Of a DNA stretch of 64,000 bases, positions 28,589 to 37,099 are shown piece after piece. Under the pieces are notes generated by a model. That model worked only from the letters and a program-made list of their open reading frames with translations, ran no database searches and was not told the DNA's origin. Origin of the DNA: an uncultured Paracoccaceae bacterium. GTDB lineage: Bacteria; Pseudomonadota; Alphaproteobacteria; Rhodobacterales; Rhodobacteraceae. Location: NCBI GenBank assembly GCA_945952025.1, contig CAMFGW010000001.1, forward strand, positions 1 to 64,000, read 5' to 3'. How positions within the stretch are numbered: the stretch's first letter is position 1; each line of letters begins with the position of its first letter. Made by a program: the position numbers and the translations under genes.

Positions 28589-28689
28589 GTCCAGTCTCCT
28601 TCGGGGCGAAGGGTTATGGGCCGCCTTGGTTGAATGCAAGTGCAGCACCCGGGAAAAAACCCAAGTGACGGAATAGCTTGCGGTTTCCC

Positions 28690-29562
28690 CTAGGGCCGCT
28701 GGCAGACGGGACAGAAGAAGCTCGACCGGCCCGACTGGGTGATGCGCGCGATAGTGCCCTTGCAGCCCGGGGTCCGGCAGGGTTCGCGCTCGCGGCCATA
28801 GACGCGGAAACTGTGCTGGAAATAGCCAAGCTCGCCGTCCGCATGGCGGTAGTCGCGCAGGGTCGAGCCGCCGGCCTCGATCGCTTCGGCAAGGACGGCG
28901 CGCACTTCCGTGACGAGGCGGGCGATGTCGTCCGCGCCCAGCGCGCCCGCGAGCCGGCGGGGGTCGATGCCCGCGCGGTAGAGCGTTTCGGCCACATAGA
29001 TGTTGCCAAGGCCCGCGACGATGCGCTGATCCAGAAGTGCCGCCTTCACCGGCGTGCGGCGGCCGGCCAGCCGCCCGGCCAGGTAATCGGCATGGAAGGC
29101 GTTGCCCAAAGGCTCTGGCCCGATGGTGCGCAACAAGGGGTGTTCGCCCTCGGCCCCCGGCGCGATCAGGTCGATCGCGCCGAAGCGGCGGGCGTCGTTG
29201 AAGGTCACGCGCGCGCCGCCTTCCAGGTCGATCACCACATGGTCGTGCTTTTCGGGCACCGGGTGGTCCTGGTGGAAGGCGCCAAGCGTCCGGCCCGACA
29301 CCAGGATGCGGCCGGACATGCCAAGATGCAGAAGCAGCACCTCGCCCGCCTGGCCCGCCACCGGGCCGTCGAGGTCGGCCAGGATGTATTTCGACCGCCG
29401 CCTCAGCGACAGGACGCGGCGCCCGGTCAGCCGGTCGGCCAGCCCTTCGGGCAGGGGAAAGCGCAGGTCGGGCCGGTTGACCGTGGCCTTCAGGATGCGC
29501 CGCCCCTCCATCGCCGGGACGAGGCCCGCGCGCACGGTTTCGACTTCAGGCAGTTCGGGCAT
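28690..29562 (-). CDS. mutM: Formamidopyrimidine-DNA glycosylase (Fpg)
   Basis: Base-excision repair enzyme removing 8-oxoguanine, with AP lyase activity. The processed N-terminus PELPEVETV supplies catalytic Pro2 and Glu3. RRRSKYIL contains the conserved active-site Lys, and [16 protein letters not shown] is the helix-two-turn-helix. The C-terminal zinc finger has C-x4-C (CRTPGC) and CPVC. The length of 290 is normal. The ATG at 29562 gives MPELPE; 12 codons upstream are open but spurious. Divergent from ubiE. Confidence 0.96.
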   Translation of the reverse strand: MPELPEVETVRAGLVPAMEGRRILKATVNRPDLRFPLPEGLADRLTGRRVLSLRRRSKYILADLDGPVAGQAGEVLLLHLGMSGRILVSGRTLGAFHQDHPVPEKHDHVVIDLEGGARVTFNDARRFGAIDLIAPGAEGEHPLLRTIGPEPLGNAFHADYLAGRLAGRRTPVKAALLDQRIVAGLGNIYVAETLYRAGIDPRRLAGALGADDIARLVTEVRAVLAEAIEAGGSTLRDYRHADGELGYFQHSFRVYGREREPCRTPGCKGTIARITQSGRSSFFCPVCQRP

Positions 29563-29696
29563 GGCGGCACCATCCGGGCGGTGGAAGAGGTGTCGCATTG
29601 TCTATCAGGCCCGCGCCCGTGTAAGGAAGGCAGGATCGTGCCGCGCGTGGTGCGGCGGAACGGGCGCCCCCGGCGTCGCGGCAGGGACGGACGGTG

Positions 29697-30461
29697 ATGG
29701 GCAGCGAGGGAACAACGCATTTCGGCAACCGGACGGTGCCAGAGGGCGAAAAGGCCGGGCTCGTCCACGGCGTCTTTACCCGCGTCGCCAGCCGCTATGA
29801 CCTGATGAACGACCTGATGAGCCTGGGGATCCACCGGCTCTGGAAGGACGCGATGATGGACTGGCTGGCACCGCGCCCGGGCCAGCGTCTTCTGGACGTG
29901 GCCGGCGGCACCGGCGACGTGGCCTTCCGGTTCCTCGAACGGGCGGACCGGGGCGGCGCGCTGGCCGCAACCCATGCGGCCGTCTGCGACCTGACCGAGG
30001 GGATGCTGGTCGCCGGCCGGACGCGGGCAGAGGCGGAAAAACAGTCGGGCCGCATCGACTGGGTGGTGGGCGACGCGATGGCGCTGCCGTTCCCGGACCG
30101 CAGTTTCGACGTCTATACGATCAGCTTCGGCATCAGGAACGTGACCCGGATCGGCGACGCGCTGGCCGAAGCTCACCGGGTGCTGAGGCCCGGCGGCCGG
30201 ATCATGGTGCTGGAATTCAGCCAGTTGCCGAACCCGATGCTGCAGGCGGCCTACGACGCCTATTCCTTCAACGTGATCCCGATCATGGGCCAGATCGTGG
30301 CGAAGGACCGCGACAGCTATCAATATCTGGTGGAATCAATCCGCAAGTTCCCCAACCAGGAGCGGTTTGCGTCCATGATCGGTGCCGCGGGTTTTCAGCA
30401 GGTGAGCTACCGCAACCTGTCGATGGGCATCGCCGCCCTTCATTCCGGCTGGAAGATCTGA
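29697..30461 (+). CDS. ubiE: Ubiquinone/menaquinone biosynthesis C-methyltransferase
   Basis: 254-residue SAM-dependent methyltransferase acting on demethylubiquinone-type rings (C2 methylation). [20 protein letters not shown] is the UbiE signature; [15 protein letters not shown] is SAM motif [21 protein letters not shown] and [12 protein letters not shown] are also family motifs. GTG 29694 or ATG 29697 could start it. The ubiB start immediately follows the stop (no gap), so the ubiquinone genes form an operon. Confidence 0.96.
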   Translation: MGSEGTTHFGNRTVPEGEKAGLVHGVFTRVASRYDLMNDLMSLGIHRLWKDAMMDWLAPRPGQRLLDVAGGTGDVAFRFLERADRGGALAATHAAVCDLTEGMLVAGRTRAEAEKQSGRIDWVVGDAMALPFPDRSFDVYTISFGIRNVTRIGDALAEAHRVLRPGGRIMVLEFSQLPNPMLQAAYDAYSFNVIPIMGQIVAKDRDSYQYLVESIRKFPNQERFASMIGAAGFQQVSYRNLSMGIAALHSGWKI

Positions 30462-31997
30462 ATGCGCGGGCCGCACAACCTCTGGCGGCTGATCCGCACG
30501 GGCGCCACGTTCGAGCGCACGGGCGCGATGGGCGTCGCACTCGCCGCGATGGAGGCGCCGCCGCGCCTGAGGCTCGCGGCGCGTGTCCTGGGCTGGCCCT
30601 TCCGGTTCCTGGGCTACCGGGGTGACCCTTCGCTGCCGCCGGTGACGCGGGCGATCACGGCGCTCGGGCCCGCCTACATCAAGTTCGGGCAGGTGCTTTC
30701 GACCCGGCCGGACGTGGTCGGGACCGAGCTTGCGAACCAGCTGCGCGTCCTTCAGGACAGGCTGCCCCCCTTCGACCAGGCGACCGCGCGAGCGACGGTC
30801 GAGGGCGAGCTAGGCCAGCCGGTCGACGCGATCTTTTCCGAGTTTTCCGAGCCCGTCGCCGCCGCCTCGATCGCGCAGGTCCACCGCGCGCGGCTCGCGG
30901 CGACCGACGAGGAGGTTGCGGTCAAGATCCTGCGACCCGGGATCGAGCGCGCCTTTCGCCGCGACATCGACGCCTTCTATTCGGCGGCGGGGCTGATCGA
31001 GACGCTCTCGCCCGCCTCGCGCCGCCTGCGCCCGACCGAGGTCATCACCCATTTCGAGGGCGTGGTGATGGGCGAACTCGACCTGCGGCTCGAGGCGGCT
31101 GCGGCCTCGCAGTTCGCCGCGAACACCAGGGGCGACGCGGGCTTTTCGGTTCCGGCGCCCGACTGGGGCCTGACCTCGCGCCGGGTGATGACGATCGGCT
31201 GGGCCGAGGGCATCCCCCTGGGCGACGTGCCGGCGCTGAAGGCCGCCGGGCATGACCTGCCGGCGCTTGCGGCGCGGGTGCTGCAGCTGTTCCTCAGCCA
31301 TGCGCTGCGCGACGGGCTCTTTCACGGCGACATGCACCAGGGCAACCTGAAGGTCGCGCCCGACGGCGCGATCATCGCCTATGATTTCGGCATCATGGGC
31401 CAGATCGATGCCTATACCCGGCGCATCTATGCCGAGATCCTCTATGGCTTCATTCGCCGCGACTATGACCGCGTGGCCGAGGTGCATTTCGAGGCGGGCT
31501 ACGTGCCGCCCGACCGCGACATCCATGCCTTCGCGCGCGCGCTGACCGCCGTCGGCGAACCGATCTTCGGCATGGCGGCGAACCAGATCTCGATGGCGCG
31601 GCTTCTGGCTTACCTCTTTGAAGTTACAGAGAAATTCGGGATGCAGACCCGGACAGAGCTGATCTTGCTGCAGCGCACGATGGTGGTGGTCGAGGGGGTC
31701 GCGCGCTCGCTTGATCCCCATATCAACATCTGGCAGGTCGCGCGGCCCATCGTCGAATCCTATGTGCGCGACAATATCGGGCCGCGCGCGCTGGCGCGCG
31801 ACCTGCGGCGGACGGCGCAGGTGCTTGGCCGCTTTGGCCCGAAACTGCCGCAGATGGCCGAGGCCTTCCTCGCCCGGCAGAACGACCCCGCCCCGGCCCG
31901 CGAGCCCGCGCCGAAGGGCCGGCAGGTTCGCCTTGTGCTTCTGGCCGTGGGGGTCTTCGCCCTTGGCGCGTTGGCCGGGCGGTTCCTCCTCCTCTGA
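30462..31997 (+). CDS. ubiB: Ubiquinone biosynthesis protein UbiB (ABC1/ADCK/UbiB atypical kinase family)
   Basis: 511-residue membrane-associated atypical kinase/ATPase needed for ubiquinone synthesis. The KxGQ motif is in AYIKFGQVLSTRPD. The Ala-rich nucleotide loop is PVAAASIAQVHRARL, followed by the Lys in EVAVKILRPGIERAF. Catalytic HGDMHQGN and the DFG element in AYDFGIMG are present. A single hydrophobic segment at the extreme C-terminus (VLLAVGVFALGALAGRFLLL) anchors it. It is convergent with flgD, whose coding sequence ends four bases downstream. Confidence 0.95.
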   Translation: MRGPHNLWRLIRTGATFERTGAMGVALAAMEAPPRLRLAARVLGWPFRFLGYRGDPSLPPVTRAITALGPAYIKFGQVLSTRPDVVGTELANQLRVLQDRLPPFDQATARATVEGELGQPVDAIFSEFSEPVAAASIAQVHRARLAATDEEVAVKILRPGIERAFRRDIDAFYSAAGLIETLSPASRRLRPTEVITHFEGVVMGELDLRLEAAAASQFAANTRGDAGFSVPAPDWGLTSRRVMTIGWAEGIPLGDVPALKAAGHDLPALAARVLQLFLSHALRDGLFHGDMHQGNLKVAPDGAIIAYDFGIMGQIDAYTRRIYAEILYGFIRRDYDRVAEVHFEAGYVPPDRDIHAFARALTAVGEPIFGMAANQISMARLLAYLFEVTEKFGMQTRTELILLQRTMVVVEGVARSLDPHINIWQVARPIVESYVRDNIGPRALARDLRRTAQVLGRFGPKLPQMAEAFLARQNDPAPAREPAPKGRQVRLVLLAVGVFALGALAGRFLLL

Positions 31998-32000
31998 GGG

Positions 32001-32678
32001 CTATTGGAGGGCACCCGGCCGCAGGGCGTGGACATCCTTCGGCGCGATGGTCGACCCGCCGTCCGTCACGAGGACCGGCCCGTCCGTCCCCATCCGCGCC
32101 TCGACGATGCGGGCATAGCAGTCGACCGGGGTCGACCCCATGGGCTGGCCGGCCGCGAAGCTTTCCAGCTTGAAGCTGTAAAGCCCCGGCATCACCTGCC
32201 CCCCGATTGCGGTCTTGCCCGTCCAGTTGACGGGACCGGAGGTGACGGCCACCTCTTGCCGCGTCACCTCGCGACCCGAGCTGTCGTAGGCCACGAGCAT
32301 CGCCTTGTCCGCGCCCTTCGCCGCCTCGGGGTAGACCGTCACCGGGCGGGTGCCGTCATAGGTCGCCATGACCGGCGCGCGCGCCTCCATCCCTACCCAT
32401 CCGGCGATCTGGCCCATGCCCGACACCCCCATCTGCCCGGTGAGAGACGTCAGGAGATCGTTCGTCTTCACCTGCTGTTCCACCCCGGAAAAGGTCGCGA
32501 GCTGGGTGGCATAGGCCGTCGAATCGATCGGATTCATCGGGTCCTGATTCTTCATCTGCGCCGTCAGCATCTTCAGGAACATCTGGAAGTCGGCAGAATG
32601 GGTCTGCGCGGTGGTGGTGGCCGGGGTGGTGGTGGGCGTCGTCGAAGAAGGGGGTATCGTTGTCGAGGTGGTTTGCAT
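32001..32678 (-). CDS. flgD: Flagellar basal-body rod modification / hook-cap protein FlgD
   Basis: 225-residue secreted hook scaffolding protein. It begins with a Thr-rich leader (MQTTSTTIPPSSTTPTTTPA). The conserved N-terminal block FLKMLTAQMKNQDPMNPIDS and TQLATFSGVEQQVKTNDLL follow. A C-terminal Ig/Tudor-like part with GLYSFKLESF ends it. GGAG lies five bases before the ATG. It follows fliK, so hook length control and hook cap are expressed together. Confidence 0.95.
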   Translation of the reverse strand: MQTTSTTIPPSSTTPTTTPATTTAQTHSADFQMFLKMLTAQMKNQDPMNPIDSTAYATQLATFSGVEQQVKTNDLLTSLTGQMGVSGMGQIAGWVGMEARAPVMATYDGTRPVTVYPEAAKGADKAMLVAYDSSGREVTRQEVAVTSGPVNWTGKTAIGGQVMPGLYSFKLESFAAGQPMGSTPVDCYARIVEARMGTDGPVLVTDGGSTIAPKDVHALRPGALQ

Positions 32679-32711
32679 GGGTGTCTCCGTTGGATTTTCC
32701 GGGTCTGGGGT

Positions 32712-34067
32712 TCAGAGCCGCAGGTCGAGCCCGGCGCCGGCAACTGCCAGATAGCGGGCCGGGCGGCCCGGGGCAGATAGGGGGGGCGGGGCGGCCACGG
32801 CCTCCGGCGGGTCCCCTTGCCGCGTGCCGGGACCGCCCCCCTGCCCCGCGAGGTTCTCCTGCCCCTGATCGCGCGCAAAGCCGAACTCGATCCGGTCAAA
32901 GCCCAGGTCGCGGAATTCGCGCGCGAGCTGGTCGATATGGCTGCGCAGCAGGTCGAGCGTTTCCGGCCTGTGGGCCGCGATCGTCAGCGTCAGCGCGTCG
33001 CCGGACAGCGCGACCTGCATGCGCACCTTGCCAAGCTCTTCCGGCGTCAGGGTAATCTCTACCGCGCGGCCCCCCTGCTGCGGCAGATGAGGCGCAAGGC
33101 GCAAGGTGAAGCCGTCAGGCAACTGGTGCAGGGCGCGGGTGATATGTCCGGGTGCCGCCCTCGCCTCCGCCGCCGCGCGCGGGTCCGAGCCTGGTGCCAG
33201 GGGGTCGGCCGTCAGCGCCTCAGCGAACGGATGACGGTCGGGGGACCGCGGCTGTTCGTGAGCCGTCGACTGTCCAGGCGGCTGGGCCGGCCTTGCGGCT
33301 TCGGTCGGCTCCTGAGCTGGACGGGAGGGGGAGCTCGCAGCCCGGTCGGACTCCGGTTCGACCGCATCGCCACGCCTGTGACGGCCGTGCGCAGGGCCCT
33401 GGGGCGCTTCCGATTTCTGGGGCCTCAGCGCCTCTGCCACGGCGGAAACGGCCGCCTCCATCCGGTCCGGCCGGGTGGTGGCCGCCGGGTTGGCCGCTGG
33501 CGATTCGTCCGCCTCCGGGCCGTCCTGTGCCGGTTCGGCAGCGGCTTCGGGTTTGGCTTCGGCTTCGGGCGGCGGGCCTTCCACGACATCGGGCATGACT
33601 AGCGCCTCATCCGCCCCGTCGCCGTTGCCGGCCAGGGCCTTGCCGAGATCAATCTGCCCCTCTGGCAGCGCCCCGCCGCCGGCCAAGGGCTGGTCGGCGG
33701 GCGTCGGGACATCAGCCGCCACTCCTGCCGGGTCAGCCAAAGCCGCCCCGCCCGGCAGGCCGGTCGGCGGGCCCATGCCCGCGGCTTCAGGGATCGTCGC
33801 TGCCGCAGCCATACCCTTTGGCTCGCCGGGCAGGCGCACCTGTTCGGGCGGCGCATTCGCCACTGCGGGCGCATCGCCTGTCGGGACCGCTTCATCCTCG
33901 TCACCCGAACGCGCCCGATGGCCGGACCGCTCGGGTGTGCCCGCGCCTCCTTCAGAAAACACCTCGTCAAAGCCGCCGGGATCAGCCGCCACCGCATCCG
34001 GACCGCTTGCGCCCGTGCCCGGCCGCGCCGTGGCCAGCCCGGCCGCCGATCCTGCAATCGCCATCAT
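32712..34067 (-). CDS. fliK: Flagellar hook-length control protein FliK
   Basis: About 451 residues. The N-terminal three quarters are long, disordered, Ala/Pro/Gly/Glu-rich sequence, as expected for the secreted molecular ruler. The conserved C-terminal Flg_hook domain lies at about 330-420: VEITLTPEELGKVRMQVALS, then LTLTIAAHRPETLDLLRSHI, then LAREFRDLGFDRIEFGF. Two adjacent ATG codons (34067, 34064) have GGAGG upstream. flgD is 33 bases downstream. It is divergent from the flgJ-like gene across a 108-base intergenic region with a TTAC-N7-TTAC element. Confidence 0.9.
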   Translation of the reverse strand: MMAIAGSAAGLATARPGTGASGPDAVAADPGGFDEVFSEGGAGTPERSGHRARSGDEDEAVPTGDAPAVANAPPEQVRLPGEPKGMAAAATIPEAAGMGPPTGLPGGAALADPAGVAADVPTPADQPLAGGGALPEGQIDLGKALAGNGDGADEALVMPDVVEGPPPEAEAKPEAAAEPAQDGPEADESPAANPAATTRPDRMEAAVSAVAEALRPQKSEAPQGPAHGRHRRGDAVEPESDRAASSPSRPAQEPTEAARPAQPPGQSTAHEQPRSPDRHPFAEALTADPLAPGSDPRAAAEARAAPGHITRALHQLPDGFTLRLAPHLPQQGGRAVEITLTPEELGKVRMQVALSGDALTLTIAAHRPETLDLLRSHIDQLAREFRDLGFDRIEFGFARDQGQENLAGQGGGPGTRQGDPPEAVAAPPPLSAPGRPARYLAVAGAGLDLRL

Positions 34068-34116
34068 CCGCCGCCTCCCGCCTTTCTGACGTCGGGGCCA
34101 GCATCCCGGCAAACGG

Positions 34117-34131
34117 TTACGACTTCTTTAC
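34117..34131. promoter_or_regulatory. CtrA-like element TTAC-N7-TTAC between fliK and flgJ-like gene
   Basis: TTAC at 34117-34120 and TTAC at 34128-34131 are separated by exactly seven bases, the CtrA spacing (consensus TTAA-N7-TTAA). Each half-site deviates in its fourth base. It lies in a divergent flagellar promoter region. Confidence 0.4.
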
Positions 34132-34175
34132 CGCCGTCTGCTTTTTTTGAAGCCAGCAGATCAGGGAATCGCCTC

Positions 34176-34466
34176 ATGCAGATCACGCCGCCCGCCACCT
34201 CCGCCCTGCCGCTCAGCCGGACCGAGGCCGTGGCCATTCGCCGCGCCGCGACCGAGCTTGAGGCGAGTTTCCTCAGCGAGATGCTGAAACCCATGGGCAC
34301 CGACCGGCCGCCCGACAGTTTCGGCGGCGGCGCCGGCGAAGACCAGTTCAGCTCGTTCCTGCGCAGCGAAGAGGCAAGGGCCATGGCGCGGCACGGCGGC
34401 ATCGGGCTTGCCGAGCGGCTGTTTCCGGTGATCGCCGGGCGGAGGGTCGCGCAGAATGACATCTGA
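34176..34466 (+). CDS. Rod-binding protein, FlgJ N-terminal domain only (CheL-like)
   Basis: 96-residue protein with the Rod-binding domain: AATELEASFLSEMLKPMG, then a Gly-rich loop and EDQFSSFLRSEEARAMARHG. It helps cap the growing flagellar rod in the periplasm. Enteric FlgJ has a second, peptidoglycan-cleaving domain that is missing here, as is usual in alphaproteobacteria. The lytic transglycosylase encoded at 47236 is a candidate partner. It overlaps the next gene by 11 bases. Confidence 0.85.
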   Translation: MQITPPATSALPLSRTEAVAIRRAATELEASFLSEMLKPMGTDRPPDSFGGGAGEDQFSSFLRSEEARAMARHGGIGLAERLFPVIAGRRVAQNDI

Positions 34467-34806
34467 TCCAAAGGACGCGGCCGGGCGCCTTCGGGCGCTT
34501 CTCGACCAGGCGGCCGCCGCCGCCCGGTCCGGGGGGATCAAGCGGCTTGCCGAGCTTGCCGAGGCGATGGACCAGGCCGCGCACGATCTGGCCGCGGCCG
34601 GGTCGTCCCGGGACATCTTGGCCGACCTGCGCGTGCGTGCGGGCCGAAACGGCGCCCTGATCGCGGCGGCGCGGCGCGGCATCGCAGACGCGCAGGACAG
34701 GCTCCGCGCCATCGGGGGGGTAGCGCGCGGCCTTTCGGTCTATACGCAGGACGGGCGCGGCCTCACGCACGCACGCGCGGCAACCACGGTCGAGCGCCGC
34801 GCCTGA
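34456..34806 (+). CDS. Small helical protein, possible FlgN-like export chaperone
   Basis: 116 residues, predicted almost entirely alpha-helical (Ala/Arg/Leu-rich heptads around KRLAELAEAMDQAAHDLAAA). The C-terminal segment RLRAIGGVARGLSVYTQDGR resembles the C-terminal end of flagellar FlgN/FlgK-type chaperones. The identification rests on size, composition and position between the rod-binding gene and fliC, so it is tentative. Confidence 0.6.
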   Translation: MTSDPKDAAGRLRALLDQAAAAARSGGIKRLAELAEAMDQAAHDLAAAGSSRDILADLRVRAGRNGALIAAARRGIADAQDRLRAIGGVARGLSVYTQDGRGLTHARAATTVERRA

Positions 34807-34852
34807 GCGCCGTTCGCCGATCGCTCAACTTGTTCGCACTTGCCTGGCGCCC

Positions 34853-34867
34853 TTAGCACTTCCTTAG
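34853..34867. promoter_or_regulatory. CtrA-like element TTAG-N7-TTAG upstream of fliC
   Basis: TTAG at 34853-34856 and 34864-34867, seven bases apart, about 155 bases before the flagellin start. Each half-site differs from TTAA only in its last base. No sigma-54 or convincing sigma-28 promoter was found in the 212-base gap. Confidence 0.4.
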
Positions 34868-34982
34868 CTTCTCGGCGCCAAGGTCGACCTCGCGCCACAG
34901 ATGGCGACACACCCGGGCCCGAACTGGTCCCCGGCCTATCGGTCAGAACACCGTCAACCGCCACGAAAGTGGCTTTCCTCTT

Positions 34983-34997
34983 GGGCGTAAAGCGCCC
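34983..34997 (+). promoter_or_regulatory. Hairpin in the flagellin mRNA leader
   Basis: GGGCG (34983-34987), loop TAAAG, CGCCC (34993-34997). The hairpin ends nine bases before the AAGGA ribosome site of fliC. Outer bases AAGTG and CACTT could extend pairing with a bulge. FlbT, encoded downstream, is known in Caulobacter to bind the flagellin mRNA leader, so this is a candidate target. Confidence 0.4.
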
Positions 34998-35018
34998 CAC
35001 TTCCGAAGGACTTCACGC

Positions 35019-36227
35019 ATGTCGAGTATCCTGACCAACACCAGCGCCATGGTTGCCCTGCAAACCCTGCGCGGCATCAAGACCAACCTCAACAAGACCC
35101 AGGACGAGATTTCCACCGGCAAGTCCGTCGCCTCGGCGCGCGACAATTCGGCAGTCTGGGCGATTTCCAAGGTGATGGAGTCCGACGTCAAGGGCTTCAA
35201 GGGCATCTCGGACAGCCTCAACCTCGGCCAGTCGACGGTCGCGGTGGCCCGCAAGGCCGCCGAAACCGTCACCGGCCTTCTGACCGACATCAAGGGCAAG
35301 ATCGTCGCCGCCCAGGAATCGAACGTCGACCGGACGAAGCTTCAGACCGACATTTCGGTCCTGCGCGACCAGATCAAGACCGTCGTCGGCTCGGCCCAGA
35401 TGAACGGGCTGAACCTCGTCGATGGCTCTCATGCCTCGATGGATGTCCTGGCCTCGCTCGATCGCCAGTCGAACGGCTCGGTCTCGACCTCGTCGATTAC
35501 GGTGAACGGGCATGACCTGTCGACGGGGGCCTACGCCGCCAAGGCCGCCCTCACCGGATCGACGAACGCCTCGACGAACGGTGACACGGCAGGCTTCCAA
35601 CTCAACAATACCACGGGCACCGGCACAATCGTCATCGACGCTGCCGCAGGTTTTGCAGCCGGCGACAGCGTCTCGATCTCCGTCGGCGGGAAGACGGCAT
35701 CCTACACTGTCAGCGCAAGCGATGTGGCGTCCACCACGCCGTCGGACCTGGTCGCAGTTGGCCTGAAAAACGCCATCGACAAACTGGGGATCAAAGGTCT
35801 GACGGTCGACTACGACAGCGGCACTCCGGGTAACCTTGCCTTTGCCAACACGGGCGCCACGGACATGACCGTCTCGGCCCAGTTCCGCAACGCCGGATCC
35901 GGCGGACTTGCGGCCCTCTCGGCGATTAACGTTTCGACTGGCGCCGGGGCCACGGCAGCGCTTGGCAATATAGAGACACTCATCAAGACCTCGATCGACG
36001 CCGCCGCCGATTTCGGCTCGTCGCAAAGCCGGATCGACACACAGGCGAGCTTCGTCAGCCAGCTGTCGGACGCGCTGAAGACCGGCATCGGTTCGCTTGT
36101 CGATGCCGACATGGAAGAGGCGTCGGCCCGGCTTCAGGCCCTGCAGGTGCAGCAGCAGCTAGGCGTGCAGTCGCTGTCGATCGCCAACCAGGCGCCGCAG
36201 TCGATCCTGTCGCTCTTCCGCGGCTGA
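35019..36227 (+). CDS. fliC: Flagellin
   Basis: 402-residue filament subunit. The N-terminal D0/D1 region starts SSILTNTSAMVALQTLRGI and contains NKTQDEISTGKSVASARDNS. A variable Gly/Ser/Thr-rich surface region covers about 150-310. The C-terminal coiled coil ends LGVQSLSIANQAPQSILSLF. The variable region is in the size range of alphaproteobacterial flagellins. AAGGA lies nine bases before the ATG. It is followed by a strong GC hairpin and then flaF and flbT, which regulate flagellin secretion and mRNA stability. Confidence 0.96.
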   Translation: MSSILTNTSAMVALQTLRGIKTNLNKTQDEISTGKSVASARDNSAVWAISKVMESDVKGFKGISDSLNLGQSTVAVARKAAETVTGLLTDIKGKIVAAQESNVDRTKLQTDISVLRDQIKTVVGSAQMNGLNLVDGSHASMDVLASLDRQSNGSVSTSSITVNGHDLSTGAYAAKAALTGSTNASTNGDTAGFQLNNTTGTGTIVIDAAAGFAAGDSVSISVGGKTASYTVSASDVASTTPSDLVAVGLKNAIDKLGIKGLTVDYDSGTPGNLAFANTGATDMTVSAQFRNAGSGGLAALSAINVSTGAGATAALGNIETLIKTSIDAAADFGSSQSRIDTQASFVSQLSDALKTGIGSLVDADMEEASARLQALQVQQQLGVQSLSIANQAPQSILSLFRG

Positions 36228-36235
36228 TGATGTCC

Positions 36236-36264
36236 CCGGGGGCGCCCGTCCGGTGCGCCCCCGG
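36236..36264 (+). terminator. Hairpin between fliC and flaF
   Basis: A ten-base GC stem: CCGGGGGCGC pairs with GCGCCCCCGG, with a nine-base loop (36246-36254). There is no long T tract after it. It could terminate or attenuate most flagellin transcripts, or protect the 3' end of the flagellin mRNA, leaving flaF and flbT at low level. Confidence 0.55.
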
Positions 36265-36305
36265 ACCACCCAATTCCCTTGCCCCGAGTCGATAGGATCA
36301 ACCCC

Positions 36306-36698
36306 GTGATTGCGCAAACTTCCCCCCCGGCCCCTTACGCCCGACCCGCCTATGGCTCGCAGGCCCGGGCCATCCGCACCGCCCGCGGCGCCGAGTATGA
36401 AGCCTTCGCCATGGCCACCCGGCAGCTCAGCGCCGCGACCGGACCCGGCAAGGGCGACTTCGCCGCACTCGCCAACGCGCTCTTCGCCAACCAGCGGCTC
36501 TGGACGGTGATCGCGTCCGACGTCAGCGAGCCGGCCAACGGCCTGCCGGCAGAGCTGCGCGCGCGGCTCTTTTCCCTGGCCGAGTTCACCCGCCAGCATT
36601 CCTCGAAGGTCCTGCGCGAAGAGGCCGATGCGCGCGTGCTGATCGACATCAACATGGCGGTGATGCGCGGGCTGCGCGGCCCCGAGGCCGACCAATGA
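36306..36698 (+). CDS. flaF: Flagellar biosynthesis regulator FlaF
   Basis: 130-residue FlaF family protein, needed in alphaproteobacteria for flagellin export and acting opposite to FlbT. The family core is ARAIRTARGAEYEAFAMATR, then LANALFANQRLWTVIASDVS and FTRQHSSKVLREEADARVLI. A GTG start (36306) has AGGA eight bases upstream; a TTG nine codons earlier is less likely. It overlaps flbT by ATGA. Confidence 0.9.
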   Translation: MIAQTSPPAPYARPAYGSQARAIRTARGAEYEAFAMATRQLSAATGPGKGDFAALANALFANQRLWTVIASDVSEPANGLPAELRARLFSLAEFTRQHSSKVLREEADARVLIDINMAVMRGLRGPEADQ

Positions 36699-37099
36699 GC
36701 GGCCTTGTCCTGAAGCTCGCGCCGCATGAGCGCGTCCTCGTGAATGGCGCCGTGGTCGAAAACGGCGACAAGCGGGCCCGGCTGACGATCGTCACGCCGA
36801 ACGCCCATATCCTGCGACTGCGCGACGCCATCCACCCGCACGAGGTCAACAGCCCTGTCCGCAGGGTCTGCTACATCGCCCAGCTGGTCCTGTCGGGCGA
36901 TGCCCGGCCGGAAGAGGCGCGGCCGCAGCTCATCCGCGGGGTCGAGCAGCTGAGCCTCGCGCTCACCGATCACGACAGCCGCCGCCAGCTTGCGGCAGCG
37001 ACCGAGGCGCTTCTGGACGATCAGTTCTACCAGGCGCTCAAATCGCTCAGGACGCTTCTGCCGCGGGAAGCGCGGCTGATGGCCGCGTCCGGGACATGA
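36695..37099 (+). CDS. flbT: Flagellin mRNA-binding repressor FlbT
   Basis: 134-residue FlbT protein. LKLAPHERVLVNGAVVENGD and LRLRDAIHPHEVNSPVRRVC are the family blocks. FlbT is known in Caulobacter to bind the 5' leader of flagellin mRNA and promote its decay until the hook is complete. It is coupled to flaF upstream and to the DUF1217 gene downstream, each through a four-base overlap. Confidence 0.92.
   Translation: MSGLVLKLAPHERVLVNGAVVENGDKRARLTIVTPNAHILRLRDAIHPHEVNSPVRRVCYIAQLVLSGDARPEEARPQLIRGVEQLSLALTDHDSRRQLAAATEALLDDQFYQALKSLRTLLPREARLMAASGT

Noticed and set aside
34844-34858. Possible sigma-54 promoter (TGGC...GC) upstream of fliC
   Set aside because: The GG to GC distance is eight bases instead of ten, so it cannot be a functional -24/-12 site.
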